Counted from the stretch's first letter, positions 30,563 to 40,403 are shown. The stretch is DNA of 64,000 bases from Xanthobacteraceae bacterium (GCA_023954195.1 JAMLIK010000004.1:340529-404528); one strand, 5' to 3'. Program-made: numbers and translations. The notes: generated from the letters alone by a model not told the origin.

Positions 30563-31309
30563 ATGGCCGGGCATTCCCAGTTCAAGAACATCATGCATCG
30601 CAAGGGCCGGCAGGACGCCCAGAAGTCGAAGCTGTTCAGCAAGCTGGCGCGCGAAATCACCGTGGCCGCCAAGCTCGGCACCCCGGACCCGGCGATGAAC
30701 CCCCGGCTGCGCGCGGCGGTGCTGGCGGCGCGGGCGGAGAACATGCCCAAGGACAACATCGAGCGCGCCATCAAGAAGGCCAGCGGCAACGACGCCGAGA
30801 ATTATGACGAACTGCGCTACGAGGGCTACGGCCCCGGCGGCGTCGCCGTCATCATGGAAGTCCTCACCGACAACCGCAACCGCGCCGCTTCCGACATCCG
30901 CTCCTACTTCACCAAGTCCGGCGGCAACCTCGGCGAAACCGGCTCGGTGTCGTTCATGTTCGACCGGCTCGGCGTGATCGAATACGACGCCGGCAAGGCC
31001 AGCGCCGACGCCATGCTGGACGCCGCCATCGACGCCGGCGCCGACGACGTGGTGTCGGGCGAGGGCGGCCACGAAATCTATGCCGCGCAGGAAACCTTTC
31101 GCGAGGTCGCGAAGGCGCTGGAAGGCAAGTTCGGTGAGGCGCGAAAGGTGGCGCTGATCTGGAAGCCGCAGAACACCGTCGCGGTCGACGACGAGACCGG
31201 CGAGAAGCTGTTGAGGCTGATCGACCAGCTCAACGAGCACGACGACGTGCAGAACGTCTACGCCAATTTCGAGGTGTCGGACGCCTTGATGGCGAAGCTG
31301 GGCGGGTAA
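30563..31309 (+). CDS. YebC/PmpR family protein
   Basis: A 248-residue protein beginning [20 protein letters not shown], the YebC signature, with [19 protein letters not shown] (shortened: GYGPGGVAV) in the second domain. Family members have been described as DNA-binding transcription regulators and, more recently, as factors that act on stalled ribosomes. The ATG at 30563 begins the conserved sequence. It is a single gene, separated from mgtE by 354 bp containing a repeat. Confidence 0.95.
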   Translation: MAGHSQFKNIMHRKGRQDAQKSKLFSKLAREITVAAKLGTPDPAMNPRLRAAVLAARAENMPKDNIERAIKKASGNDAENYDELRYEGYGPGGVAVIMEVLTDNRNRAASDIRSYFTKSGGNLGETGSVSFMFDRLGVIEYDAGKASADAMLDAAIDAGADDVVSGEGGHEIYAAQETFREVAKALEGKFGEARKVALIWKPQNTVAVDDETGEKLLRLIDQLNEHDDVQNVYANFEVSDALMAKLGG

Positions 31310-31332
31310 CGCGGGCCGATTGTCGTTCAACG

Positions 31333-31434
31333 CCGTCATTGCGCGGAGCGCAAGCGACGAAGCAATCCAGTGGCCACGAAGGAAAACTGGATTGCTTCGC
31401 TTCGCTCGCAATGACGGTCATTGGCAATGACGGC
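31333..31434. repeat. Palindromic repeat of the GTCATTGCGAGCGAAGCGAA type
   Basis: GTCATTGCGCGGAGCGCAAG and AAGCAATCCAG are matched by CTGGATTGCTT and CGCTCGCAATGAC on the far side of a short centre (TGGCCACGAAGGAAAA). This is the palindrome type widespread in Bradyrhizobium-like genomes. It lies just after the YebC gene. Confidence 0.75.
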
Positions 31435-31547
31435 CCGCGAGCACGCTCGCGCGCTTTTTTCTTGACGCCGCCGCATGGAGGGACCATGTCAGCGGCACGA
31501 GACGCGCCGGTCGCGGCCGCCGTCTCATCACTGGAAACCACGACATT

Positions 31548-31610
31548 ATGCCAAGCGACAGTCCGGGTAATTTGCCGGCTATGTCGCCGATGACGGCACC
31601 TCGGATCTGA
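31548..31610 (+). CDS. Possible leader peptide of mgtE (20 residues, proline-rich)
   Basis: An ATG-started frame of 20 codons ending 53 bp before mgtE, with prolines at positions 2, 6, 10, 14 and 18. Proline-rich leaders control Mg2+ transporter genes in enterobacteria (mgtL), which is the only reason to list it. There is only a weak GGAAA upstream and no comparative evidence. Confidence 0.2.
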   Translation: MPSDSPGNLPAMSPMTAPRI

Positions 31611-31663
31611 GCGTTCGCAAGCTCGCCGGGCGGATCGTTGTCGGCGGTCCCCGAAGGTGAGCG

Positions 31664-33034
31664 ATGAACGAAATCCTCGAAACGGCGGATGGCGCCGTCG
31701 ACGTGACGACCCTGGCCGCGCGACTGAGCGACGGCCATGTCGCCGACAATGTCGAAATCCTCAATCAGATCGACCCCGACGACGCGGCGGCGGTGCTGCT
31801 GCGGCTGCCGGTCGAGATGTCGGTGCAGATTCTCGACAAGCCGGAATTGAACTTCGGCGCCGAGATCGTCGCGGCGCTGCCGCGCCGGACCGCGACCATC
31901 CTTCTCGCCGGCATGTCGGCGGACATGGCCGCCGACCTGGTGCAGCAACTCGACGAGCCGGCGCGGAGCGAACTGCTGCAAGGGCTCGACGGCACGACGC
32001 GCGCGACCATCGAGGACCTGCTCGCCTATCCGCAGAACACCGCCGGCGCCATCATGACCACGGAGTTCGTCAGCGTGCCCGCCACCTGGACGGTGGGGCG
32101 CACCTTGCAGCATATCCGCGAGGTCGAGCGCACCCGCGAGACCGTCTACGCCATCTATGTGCTGGACGCCTATACCCGCCGTCTGGTCGGCGCGGTGTCG
32201 CTGCGCCGCCTGATCGCCGGCGAGGCGACCGACAATATCATGGCGCTCGCCGTGCGCGAGCCGATCGCCACCTCGCCGCTGATCGACCGCGAGGACGTGG
32301 CGCGGCTGATTTCCAAGCACGACCTGTTGGCGGTGCCGGTGATCGACAAGGCCGGCCATGTACTTGGCATCGTCACGGTGGACGACATCATCGATACCAT
32401 CATCGCCGAGAACACCGAGGACGTGCAGAAGTTCGGCGGCATGGAAGCCACCGACGAGCCCTATCTCCAGGTCGGGTTGCCGGGAATGATCCGCAAGCGC
32501 GGCGGCTGGCTCTGCGTGCTGTTTCTCGGCGAGATGTTGACCGCCAGCGCCATGCAGCATTTCGAGGGCCAACTGGAAAAGGCCATCGTGCTGACGCTGT
32601 TCATTCCGCTAATCATGAGTTCCGGCGGCAATTCGGGCTCGCAGGCGACCTCGCTCCTGATCCGCGCGCTGGCGCTGCGCGAGGTCCGGCTCGGCGACTG
32701 GTGGCGCGTGGCGCTGCGCGAACTGCCGACCGGGCTGCTGCTCGGCGCGATGCTGGGTGCGATCGGCATGGTCCGCGTGGTGGCCTGGCAGAAGCTCGGC
32801 ATTTACGATTACGGCGAGCACTGGCTGCTGGTCGGCTTCACGGTGGCGGCGGCGCTGGTCGGCGTGGTGACGTTCGGCTCGGTGGCCGGCTCGATGCTGC
32901 CGTTCATCCTGCAACGCGCCGGCTTCGACCCGGCCAGCGCCTCGGCCCCGTTCGTCGCCACCCTGGTCGATGTCACCGGGCTGATGATCTATTTTTCGGT
33001 GGCGCTGCTGATCCTGCGCGGCACGCTGCTGTAG
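31664..33034 (+). CDS. mgtE: Magnesium transporter MgtE
   Basis: A 456-residue protein with the MgtE order: superhelical N-domain (about 1-130, repeated LLRLPVEMSVQIL-like helices), two CBS domains (about 135-260, including MTTEFVSVPATWTVGRTLQ, shortened, and AVPVIDKAGHVLGIVTVDD), a plug helix and five C-terminal membrane segments with FIPLIMSSGGNSGSQATSL, the selectivity region. It forms a Mg2+-gated channel in the inner membrane. Single gene, convergent with the RND permease gene 8 bp away. Confidence 0.95.
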   Translation: MNEILETADGAVDVTTLAARLSDGHVADNVEILNQIDPDDAAAVLLRLPVEMSVQILDKPELNFGAEIVAALPRRTATILLAGMSADMAADLVQQLDEPARSELLQGLDGTTRATIEDLLAYPQNTAGAIMTTEFVSVPATWTVGRTLQHIREVERTRETVYAIYVLDAYTRRLVGAVSLRRLIAGEATDNIMALAVREPIATSPLIDREDVARLISKHDLLAVPVIDKAGHVLGIVTVDDIIDTIIAENTEDVQKFGGMEATDEPYLQVGLPGMIRKRGGWLCVLFLGEMLTASAMQHFEGQLEKAIVLTLFIPLIMSSGGNSGSQATSLLIRALALREVRLGDWWRVALRELPTGLLLGAMLGAIGMVRVVAWQKLGIYDYGEHWLLVGFTVAAALVGVVTFGSVAGSMLPFILQRAGFDPASASAPFVATLVDVTGLMIYFSVALLILRGTLL

Positions 33035-33041
33035 CCCGCCC

Positions 33042-36000
33042 TTACTCCGCCGGGGCCACCACGTGGTGGCTCTCCCGCTGCGCCTCGCGCGAAAACAGCC
33101 GCTGCACGAACACGAAGAACACCGGCACCATCAGGAGCGCCAGGATCACCACCGCGATCATGCCGCCCATCACGCCGGTGCCGAGCGCCTGCTGGCTGCG
33201 CGCGCCGGCGCCGCTGGCGATCACCATCGGCAGCACGCCGAACATGAAGGCGAGGCCGGTCATCACGATCGGCCGGAATCGCAGATGGCAGGCTTCCAGC
33301 GTCGCCGCCACCAGCGGCTTGCCCTGCGCCCGCAGATCCTTGGCGAACTCGATGATGAGAATGGCGTCCTTGGCGGCAAGGCCGATGATGGTCACCAGCC
33401 CCACCGTGAAATAGACGCCGTTGGGCAGGTCGCGCAGCATCGAGGCGATCACCGCGCCGACCATGCCGAGCGGGATCGTCAGCAGCACCGCCAGCGGAAT
33501 GGTCCAGCTCTCGTACAGCGCCGCGAGGCAGAGGAACACCACCAGGATCGACAGTCCCAGCAGCAGCGGCGCCTGCGCGCCCGACAGCTTTTCCTGCAAC
33601 GACTGGCCGGTCCATTCGTAGCCGAAGCCGCGCGGCAGGAGGCCGGCGAGCCGCTCCATCTCCTTGATGGCGTCGCCCGAGGTGAAGCCGGGCTTCGCCT
33701 CGCCGCTGATGCGCACCGCCGGATAATAATTGAAGCCGACGATCTGGCTCGGCCCCTTGGCCCACTCGATGGTCGCGAACGACGATAGCGGCGCCACCTG
33801 GCCGCGCGCGTTCTTGACGCTGTAGCTCAGGATGTCGTCGGCGTTCATGCGGTCCGGCGAATCCGCCTGCACGATGACGCGCTGCATCCGCCCGCGATTG
33901 GGGAAATCGTTGATGTAGGCGGAGCCGAGATTGGTCGAGATGGTGTCGTTGATATCCTCGAAGGTGATGCCGAAGGCGCTCGCCTTCTCGCGGTCGATCA
34001 TCAGGTTGACCACCGGCGCCTCCGGGAGGCCCTCGACGAACACCTTCTGCAACACCGGACTGGCGTTGGCGTCCGCCACCAGCTTGTTGGCGGCGTCGCG
34101 CAGGGCGCGATAGCCTTTCTGTCCGCGATCCTGCAAGCGGAAGCTGAAGCCCGACGAGTTGCCGAGATTGTCGATCGGCGGCGGCTGCAACGCCGAGACT
34201 TTGGCGTCGCGCAGCCCGTCCATCGTCTTGTTGATGTCGTCGACGATCGCCGCGGCGGAATCTTTCTTGCCGCGTTCCGACCAGTCCTTCAGCGTGATGA
34301 ACGCCTGCGCGGTGTTCATGCCCTGTCCGAGGAAGCTGAATCCGGTGAGGAAAGTGACGTCCGCGATGCCGTCGCGCCGGGCGAGGTAGTCCTCGACCGT
34401 CTTCACCGCCGCCGCGGTGCGGGCGAACGACGAATCCGCCGGCGTCTGGACGTCGGTGGTGATGAAGCCCTGATCGTCGACCGGCAGAAAGCCGGCCGGC
34501 ATCCGCAGGAAGGCCCAGCCGAGGCCGACCAGCAGGATCGCATAGACGATCATCAGCCGTCCGGTGCGTTTCAGCGACCAGCGGACCACGCCGGTGTAGC
34601 GGTCGCGGGTGCGCTCCAGCGCGCGGTTGAACAGGCCGAACACGCCGCGCCGCGTATGGGCGTGCCCCGGTTTCACCGGCTTGAGCAGGGTGGCGCACAA
34701 GGCCGGCGTCAGCGACAACGCCATCAGCGCCGAGAAGCCGATCGCCGCCACCATGGTCACCGAGAACTGGCGGTAGATGACCCCGACCGAACCGGGGAAG
34801 AACGCCATCGGAATGAACACCGCCGCCAGCACCGTGGTGATGCCGACGATGGCGCCGGTGATCTGCGACATCGCCTTGCGGGTCGCCTCCTTCGGCGGCA
34901 GCCCCTCCTCCGCCATGATGCGCTCGACGTTCTCGACCACGACGATGGCGTCGTCCACCAGGATGCCGATCGCCAGCACCATGCCGAACATCGTCAGCAT
35001 GTTGATGGAGTAGCCGAACGCCCAGAGCGTCGCGCAGGTGCCGAGCAACGCCACCGGCACCACGATGGTGGGAATGATGGTGTAGCGGAAGTTCTGGAGA
35101 AATAAGAACATCACCAGGAACACCAGCACCACCGCCTCGATCAGCGTGTGCAGCACCTTGGTGATGGAGGCCCTGACAACCGGCGTGATGTTGTAGGGGA
35201 TCTGATATTGGATGTTGGCCGGGAAGAACTTCGCCAGCTCCCGCATCTTGGCTTCGACGGCGGCGGCGGTCGCCAGCGCGTTGCCGCTCGGCGACATCAG
35301 CACCGAAAGGCCGGCGGCCGGCTTGCCGTTCAGCCGCGTGGTGAACTGATAGCCCATGCCGCCGATCTCGATGCGGGCGACGTCGCGCAGCCGCACCGTG
35401 GAGCCGTCGGGATTGGCGCGCAGCACGATGGCGCCGAACTCGTCGGGCGAGCCGAGCTGGCCCTTCACCAGCACCAGCGCCGAGGTTTTCTGATCCTTGT
35501 TGCTGGGTTCGGCGCCGACGCTGCCGGACGCGACTTGGGCGTTCTGGGCGTTGATCGCTTTCGTCACGTCGTCGGCGGTGAGGTTGAAGCCGACCAGCTT
35601 GTCGGGGTCGATCCAGATCCGCAGCGACTGCTCGGTCGAATACAGCGTGGCGCGGCCGACGCCGGGAATGCGACGGATTTCGCCGAGCACGTTGCGGACC
35701 ATGAAATCGCCGAGCGCGACCTCGTCCATGCTGCCGTCGGTGGAGGTGAGCGTGATGATCTGCAACACCGCGCTGGAGGCTTCCTCGACCAGGATTCCTT
35801 GCTGCAACACCGCGCGCGGCAGCCGCGATTCGATGCGCTTGATGCGGTTCTGCACGTCCACCGAAGCCATCCCGACGTCAGTGCCGGGCTCGAAGAACGC
35901 GGTGATTTCCACCTGTCCCAGCGAATCGCTGGTGGATTCGAAGCTGAGGATGCCGTTGGCTCCGTTGAGTTCCTCCTCGATCAGCCGGGTGACGCTGTTG

Positions 36001-36173
36001 TAGAGATTTTCCGGCGAGGCGCCCGGATAGCTGGTCGACACCGAGATCGATGGCGGCGCGATGATCGGATATTGCGCCACCGCGAGGAACGGGATCGAGA
36101 TCGCGCCGATCAGGCAGATGAACAGCGCGACGACCCAGGCGAAGATCGGACGGTCGATGAAGAACGACGGCAT
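33042..36173 (-). CDS. RND efflux transporter permease, HAE1 family (AcrB/MexB-like)
   Basis: A 1043-residue inner-membrane proton-driven pump of standard length. The N-terminus MPSFFIDRPIFAWVVALFI is the HAE1 hallmark; GILVDDAIVVVENVERIMAEE carries the two Asp residues of the proton relay in TM4 and the internal duplication is clear (second half from about residue 535). It forms a trimer that exports drugs or hydrophobic compounds via an adaptor and an outer-membrane channel. The adaptor gene is 7 bp upstream; no outer-membrane partner is in the window. Confidence 0.95.
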   Translation of the reverse strand: MPSFFIDRPIFAWVVALFICLIGAISIPFLAVAQYPIIAPPSISVSTSYPGASPENLYNSVTRLIEEELNGANGILSFESTSDSLGQVEITAFFEPGTDVGMASVDVQNRIKRIESRLPRAVLQQGILVEEASSAVLQIITLTSTDGSMDEVALGDFMVRNVLGEIRRIPGVGRATLYSTEQSLRIWIDPDKLVGFNLTADDVTKAINAQNAQVASGSVGAEPSNKDQKTSALVLVKGQLGSPDEFGAIVLRANPDGSTVRLRDVARIEIGGMGYQFTTRLNGKPAAGLSVLMSPSGNALATAAAVEAKMRELAKFFPANIQYQIPYNITPVVRASITKVLHTLIEAVVLVFLVMFLFLQNFRYTIIPTIVVPVALLGTCATLWAFGYSINMLTMFGMVLAIGILVDDAIVVVENVERIMAEEGLPPKEATRKAMSQITGAIVGITTVLAAVFIPMAFFPGSVGVIYRQFSVTMVAAIGFSALMALSLTPALCATLLKPVKPGHAHTRRGVFGLFNRALERTRDRYTGVVRWSLKRTGRLMIVYAILLVGLGWAFLRMPAGFLPVDDQGFITTDVQTPADSSFARTAAAVKTVEDYLARRDGIADVTFLTGFSFLGQGMNTAQAFITLKDWSERGKKDSAAAIVDDINKTMDGLRDAKVSALQPPPIDNLGNSSGFSFRLQDRGQKGYRALRDAANKLVADANASPVLQKVFVEGLPEAPVVNLMIDREKASAFGITFEDINDTISTNLGSAYINDFPNRGRMQRVIVQADSPDRMNADDILSYSVKNARGQVAPLSSFATIEWAKGPSQIVGFNYYPAVRISGEAKPGFTSGDAIKEMERLAGLLPRGFGYEWTGQSLQEKLSGAQAPLLLGLSILVVFLCLAALYESWTIPLAVLLTIPLGMVGAVIASMLRDLPNGVYFTVGLVTIIGLAAKDAILIIEFAKDLRAQGKPLVAATLEACHLRFRPIVMTGLAFMFGVLPMVIASGAGARSQQALGTGVMGGMIAVVILALLMVPVFFVFVQRLFSREAQRESHHVVAPAE

Positions 36174-36180
36174 CGGCGGC

Positions 36181-37401
36181 TCAATCCCTGACCGATGCCG
36201 GTGTCACCTTGAAGTCGTCCGATGCGATCGAACCGGTCGCGACCTCGCGCAGCGGCAACGGCCTGACCTCGTCGCCGGCGGCGAATTTCTGAAACCCCTC
36301 GACCACGACGCGGTCGCCGGCCTTGAGGCCGTCGGTAATCAGCCACTGGCCGCCGTGAACCGCGCCGGTGCGCACCGCCTGCACGGCGATGCGGTTGTCC
36401 GGCCTCACCACGAACACCTCGCTGCCGCCGTCGCGGCCGCGTTGCACCGCCTGCTGCGGCACCGCGATGGCGTCGGTGTCGATGCCTTGCTCGATCAGCA
36501 CGCGGACATACATGCCGGACAGCAGTTCGCCGTTGGGATTCGGGAACTCGCCGCGCAACGTCACCTGTCCGGTCTCGGCGTTGACCTTGGCTTCCGAGAA
36601 CAGCAGCTTGCCGGTGTGCGAATAGACGCCGTCATCGACGATCAGCTTGATCTTGGCCGCGCCCGGCGCGATCTGCTCAAGATCGCCGCGCGCGAACGCG
36701 CGGCGCAGCTTGTTGAGGTCGCTAACCGACTGGGTGAAATCGGCATAGATCGGATCGAGTTGCTGGATCGAGGCCAGATTGGTGGTGGTGTCGCCCGGCG
36801 CCACCAGCGCGCCCTCGCTGACCAGCGCCGCCCCGATGCGGCCGTCGATCGGCGCGCGGATGGTGGCGTAGCCGAGGTTGAGCCGGGCGCGGGCGACGTC
36901 GGCCCGGCGCGCGGCGACATCGGCCTCCGCCTGTCGCTTGGCGGCGATCGCGGTTTCATGTTGCGCCTCGGAGGCGACATGCTGCTGCGTCAGGGTTTCG
37001 ATGCGCCTGGCGTGGCGGCTGGCCTGGTCGAGCACGGCCTCGGCCTTGGCGAGCGCCGCCTCCTGCGCCATCAGATCGACCTGGAACGGCCTCGAATCGA
37101 TCCGGTACAGCGGATCGCCCGCCTTGACGTCGCTGCCCTGATGGAACAGGCGCTCGACGATGATGCCGGATACTTGCGGACGAACGTCGGCGACGCGCAT
37201 AGGCGCGATGCGGCCCGGCAATTCGCGGATGACCGCGAACGGCTGCGGCGTGACGCTGACGAAGCTGACCTCCGGCGGCGGCGCCGGCTGCGCCGCGACC
37301 GCGGATGCCGGCTCGTCGCACCCGGACAATAGTGGCGCGGCCGCAAGCAGCAGCACCAAGCCCATTCCGGATCGCACGCCTCGTCGCATCGTTAATCGCA
37401 T
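36181..37401 (-). CDS. RND efflux periplasmic adaptor (membrane fusion protein, lipoprotein)
   Basis: A 406-residue adaptor with an N-terminal lipoprotein signal, lipobox LLSGC (about residues 25-29). A barrel-sandwich hybrid domain follows (VRPQVSGIIVERLFHQGSDV and ATIRAPIDGRIGAALVSEG), with a helical hairpin between the two halves. It links the inner-membrane pump encoded next to it to an outer-membrane channel. A start at 37389 is also possible. No TetR-type repressor gene is adjacent; the gene is divergent from a MotA/TolQ-like gene. Confidence 0.93.
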   Translation of the reverse strand: MRLTMRRGVRSGMGLVLLLAAAPLLSGCDEPASAVAAQPAPPPEVSFVSVTPQPFAVIRELPGRIAPMRVADVRPQVSGIIVERLFHQGSDVKAGDPLYRIDSRPFQVDLMAQEAALAKAEAVLDQASRHARRIETLTQQHVASEAQHETAIAAKRQAEADVAARRADVARARLNLGYATIRAPIDGRIGAALVSEGALVAPGDTTTNLASIQQLDPIYADFTQSVSDLNKLRRAFARGDLEQIAPGAAKIKLIVDDGVYSHTGKLLFSEAKVNAETGQVTLRGEFPNPNGELLSGMYVRVLIEQGIDTDAIAVPQQAVQRGRDGGSEVFVVRPDNRIAVQAVRTGAVHGGQWLITDGLKAGDRVVVEGFQKFAAGDEVRPLPLREVATGSIASDDFKVTPASVRD

Positions 37402-37750
37402 TGTCTCGCTATCCCGTTCTGTCGGATCAAAATCACACTCGCAGCCGCGCCGGCATGGCGACGCGGGGTATTGATTCGAAGCCTGACCTCATTTGATTTC
37501 GTAAAAGTAACCCGCCACGAGTGCGACGCAACAAACTTCGCGGCGGCGCAATGCCACAGCGTGTTATAGCGTTGACGTCGCAGCAACTTTGCTGCCTCAC
37601 ATCATTGTGAGCGCGGGCATTGCGAACGCCGGGAACTTGCGGCGGCGATGGTGATGAAGACGCGCGCCACGGCAACAGCGGCTTCCCTCACGCGCCCGCT
37701 GTGCCATATTGCGAGCGACGAAAGCGTGTCTCGAACCCGATGAAAGCACC
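37402..37750. other. Divergent intergenic region, efflux operon / MotA-like gene
   Basis: 349 bp. It includes an AT-richer section around 37490-37560 (CATTTGATTTCGTAAAAGTA) where promoters are likely. No convincing operator palindrome, repeat or RNA gene is visible. Confidence 0.5.
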
Positions 37751-38767
37751 ATGGCGCAAGGCTCCGCATCCCGCAGCTCCCTCGAACTGGAACTGACCAA
37801 GCTGTCGTCGCCGCGCATCTTCCTGGTGCGCATGGTGGTGTTCCTGGTGCTGTGCGCGCTGGTCGCGGTGGTGCTGTACAAGCAGATCATGACCGCGTTC
37901 ATGGCCAATCCCGGCCTCAACGCCCTGATCCTCGCGGTGCTGCTGGTCGGCATCCTGCTGTCGTTCCGTCAGGTGATCCGGCTTTATCCCGAAGTCGCCT
38001 GGGTCAACAATTTCCGCATCGCCGATCCCGGCCTCGCGCTCGACCGGCGGCCGGTGCTGCTGGCGCCGATGGCTGTCATCCTCGGCCGCGAACGCAGCGG
38101 GCGGATGTCGATTTCGCAGCAGACCATGCGGCATCTGCTCGATTCGATCGCCACCCGTCTCGACGAAGCCCGCGACATTCTGCGCTACATGACCGGCCTC
38201 CTGGTGTTCCTCGGCCTGCTCGGCACCTTCTGGGGCCTGATCGAAACCGTCGGCTCCGTCAGCCATATCATCGACGGCCTCAAGGTCGGCGGCGACGCCG
38301 GCTCGATGTTCGATACGTTGCGGGACGGGCTCGCCGCGCCGCTCGGCGGCATGGGCATCTCGTTCTCGTCCTCGCTGTTCGGCCTCGCCGGCTCGCTGAT
38401 CCTCGGCTTCCTCGATCTGCAATCGAGCCAGGCGCAGAACCGCTTCTATACCGACCTGGAGGACTGGCTGGCCTCCACCGTGCGCGAATATACCGGCGAG
38501 AGCGGTCAGACCCCGGCCGGCGGCGACACGCAGGCGGCGATCGAGCGGTTGCGCGCGACCGTCGAGGAAATGGGATCGAGCCGCGGCACCACGGCCGCCA
38601 TGGCGAATCTCGCCGACGCCATTCAGGGACTGGTGCAGCACATGCGCGGCGAACAGCAGATGATCCGCGAGTGGGCCGACGGCCAGGGTGAGCAGAGCCG
38701 CGAGATCAAGAAGTTGCTGGAGCGGATCGCGGCGCAGCCCGAGCGGCACCTGAGCGGAGATTTGTGA
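37751..38767 (+). CDS. MotA/TolQ/ExbB-type proton channel family protein
   Basis: A 338-residue inner-membrane protein. Two membrane segments lie near the N-terminus (about 25-75) and a TolQ/MotA-like pair at about 150-230 (MTGLLVFLGLLGTFWGLIET, GMGISFSSSLFGLAGSLILG); the C-terminus is coiled coil. The ATG at 37751 starts the conserved protein. It is coupled to an OmpA-like gene with overlapping ends, so the pair forms a stator-like proton-driven complex pushing on peptidoglycan. No tol, exb or flagellar genes are nearby, so the process it powers is unknown. Confidence 0.85.
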   Translation: MAQGSASRSSLELELTKLSSPRIFLVRMVVFLVLCALVAVVLYKQIMTAFMANPGLNALILAVLLVGILLSFRQVIRLYPEVAWVNNFRIADPGLALDRRPVLLAPMAVILGRERSGRMSISQQTMRHLLDSIATRLDEARDILRYMTGLLVFLGLLGTFWGLIETVGSVSHIIDGLKVGGDAGSMFDTLRDGLAAPLGGMGISFSSSLFGLAGSLILGFLDLQSSQAQNRFYTDLEDWLASTVREYTGESGQTPAGGDTQAAIERLRATVEEMGSSRGTTAAMANLADAIQGLVQHMRGEQQMIREWADGQGEQSREIKKLLERIAAQPERHLSGDL

Positions 38768-39792
38768 TGGCGCTGGTCCGCCGCCGCACCGATTCTGGCT
38801 TCAACTACTGGCCGGGCTTCGTCGATGCGCTGTCGACGCTGGTGCTGGCCATCGTATTCCTGCTGTCGGTGTTCCTGGTGACGCAGTTCTATCTGTCGCA
38901 GGAGGTCTCGGGCAAGGACAAGGCGCTGGAACAGCTCAACGCCAAGATCGCGCAACTCAACGAATTGCTGGCGCTGGAAAAGGTCACGCAACTCAACCTC
39001 TCCGACGAACTGGCGCAGACCCGCGCCGGGCTCGCCACCACCGAGGCCGACCGCGACCGCGTCAAGGGTCTGTACGAGGGCCTCGCCGGCGCCGGTAACG
39101 ACGCCGCCGGCCAGGCCCGCGAATTGAACAAGGCGCTGGATTCGGAAAAGCAATTGTCGGCGCGTGCGCTGGCGCAAGTGGAGGTGCTGAACCAGCAGAT
39201 CAGCGCGCTGCGGCGGCAACTCGCCGCGCTGGAAGCCGCCCTCGACGCCTCCGAAAAGCGCGACAAGGACGCGCAGACCCGCATCACCGATCTCGGCCAG
39301 CGGCTCAACGTGGCGCTGGCGCAGCGGGTGCAGGAACTGTCGCGCTATCGCTCGGAATTTTTCGGACGGCTGCGCGCCATCCTCGGCGACCGCCCCGACA
39401 TCCGCGTGGTCGGCGACCGTTTCGTGTTCCAGTCCGAGGTGTTCTTCGACACCGGGCAGGCGGTGCTGCTGCCGGAGGGCAAGGCTGAGCTCGACAAGCT
39501 GGCCGACGCGCTGAAAGAACTGGACCGCAAGATCCCCAGCGAAATCGCCTGGGTGTTGCGGGTTGACGGCCATACCGACGTGCGGCCGATCAACAGCCCG
39601 CAATTCAAGTCGAACTGGGAATTGTCGTCGGCGCGGGCGATCTCGGTGGTGCAGTATCTGGTATCGCTCGGCGTGCCGCCGCAACGCCTGGTCGCCGCCG
39701 GCTTCGCCGAGTTCCAGCCGCTCGACACCGCCGCGACCGAGGACGCCTACCGGCGCAACCGCCGCATCGAATTGAAGCTGACGGAGCGATAG
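38764..39792 (+). CDS. OmpA/MotB-type peptidoglycan-binding protein
   Basis: A 342-residue protein with one N-terminal membrane anchor (VDALSTLVLAIVFLLSVFLV), a long coiled coil (about 45-195) and a C-terminal OmpA-like domain (about 215-340, VDGHTDVRPINSPQFKSNWE and NRRIELKLTER). This is the MotB layout: the TM helix sits in the channel made by the MotA-like partner and the OmpA domain holds the cell wall. The start may be GTG 38764 or ATG 38767. It forms an operon with the gene before it and a GNAT gene 7 bp after. Confidence 0.88.
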   Translation: MMALVRRRTDSGFNYWPGFVDALSTLVLAIVFLLSVFLVTQFYLSQEVSGKDKALEQLNAKIAQLNELLALEKVTQLNLSDELAQTRAGLATTEADRDRVKGLYEGLAGAGNDAAGQARELNKALDSEKQLSARALAQVEVLNQQISALRRQLAALEAALDASEKRDKDAQTRITDLGQRLNVALAQRVQELSRYRSEFFGRLRAILGDRPDIRVVGDRFVFQSEVFFDTGQAVLLPEGKAELDKLADALKELDRKIPSEIAWVLRVDGHTDVRPINSPQFKSNWELSSARAISVVQYLVSLGVPPQRLVAAGFAEFQPLDTAATEDAYRRNRRIELKLTER

Positions 39793-39798
39793 CGGCCC

Positions 39799-40272
39799 AT
39801 GAGCGACTTCACATTGCGCCCCTATCGCGACAGCGACGAGGACGCCGCCATCGAATTGTGGCGGCGGACATGGCAACTGGCGTACCCTACGATCGACTTT
39901 GCCGCGCGCGTGCCGTGGTGGCGGGCACGCTGGCGCGACGAACTGGTTCCCGTCGCGCGCGTGGTCGTCGCCGAAGCTGCCGGCGCGATGCTCGGCTTCG
40001 TCACCATCGATCGCACCGGCTATCTCGACCAGATCGTGGTGGCGCCGGAGCAATGGGGCTCAACGCTGGCGACCGCCCTGCTCGACGAGGCGCGGCGGCT
40101 GTCGCCCGAAGGCATTTCGCTGCTGGTGAACAAGGACAACGACCGCGCCATCCGCTTCTACGCGCGCAACGGCTTTGTCGATGCCGGCGAGGACGTCAAC
40201 CCGACCTCGGGCCGCCCGGTGCTGCGGATGCGGTGGATGCCGGCTGGAAGCACCCCAGGAAGCGCGGGATGA
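39799..40272 (+). CDS. GNAT family N-acetyltransferase
   Basis: A 157-residue acetyltransferase-fold protein; FVTIDRTGYLDQIVVAPEQW is the central beta4-beta5 region and NKDNDRAIRFYARNGFVDAG the C-terminal GNAT motif. The usual acetyl-CoA loop (Q/RxxGxG/A) is replaced by EQWGSTLATAL, so binding may be altered. Substrate unknown. It starts 7 bp after the OmpA-like gene and is probably co-transcribed. Confidence 0.85.
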   Translation: MSDFTLRPYRDSDEDAAIELWRRTWQLAYPTIDFAARVPWWRARWRDELVPVARVVVAEAAGAMLGFVTIDRTGYLDQIVVAPEQWGSTLATALLDEARRLSPEGISLLVNKDNDRAIRFYARNGFVDAGEDVNPTSGRPVLRMRWMPAGSTPGSAG

Positions 40273-40403
40273 CGTCGCGGCGGCCTTGACGCTGGGCCGC
40301 GCCGCCCCCTTATGTCCGGCGCGACCGGTGCAACCGGCGCGGCTGCCCGGTTCCGGCCCGATTTGTCGGCCAAGGTTATAACGTCATCCTGGCGAACGAG
40401 CTT

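Larger units (their letters stand above)
31310..31663. other. Intergenic region before mgtE
   Basis: 354 bp. The left third is the palindromic repeat at 31333-31434. The rest is an mgtE leader of about 200 bp with a short proline-rich reading frame (31548-31610). I see no M-box-like riboswitch and no clear intrinsic terminator in it. Confidence 0.5.

Noticed and set aside
31435..31663. M-box Mg2+ riboswitch before mgtE
   Set aside because: No M-box-like conserved segments can be found, and the class is mainly in Firmicutes.
37751..39792. Zorya defence system (ZorA/ZorB)
   Set aside because: The MotA/MotB-like layout fits, but there is no ZorC, ZorD or ZorE gene, and the neighbours are housekeeping genes.
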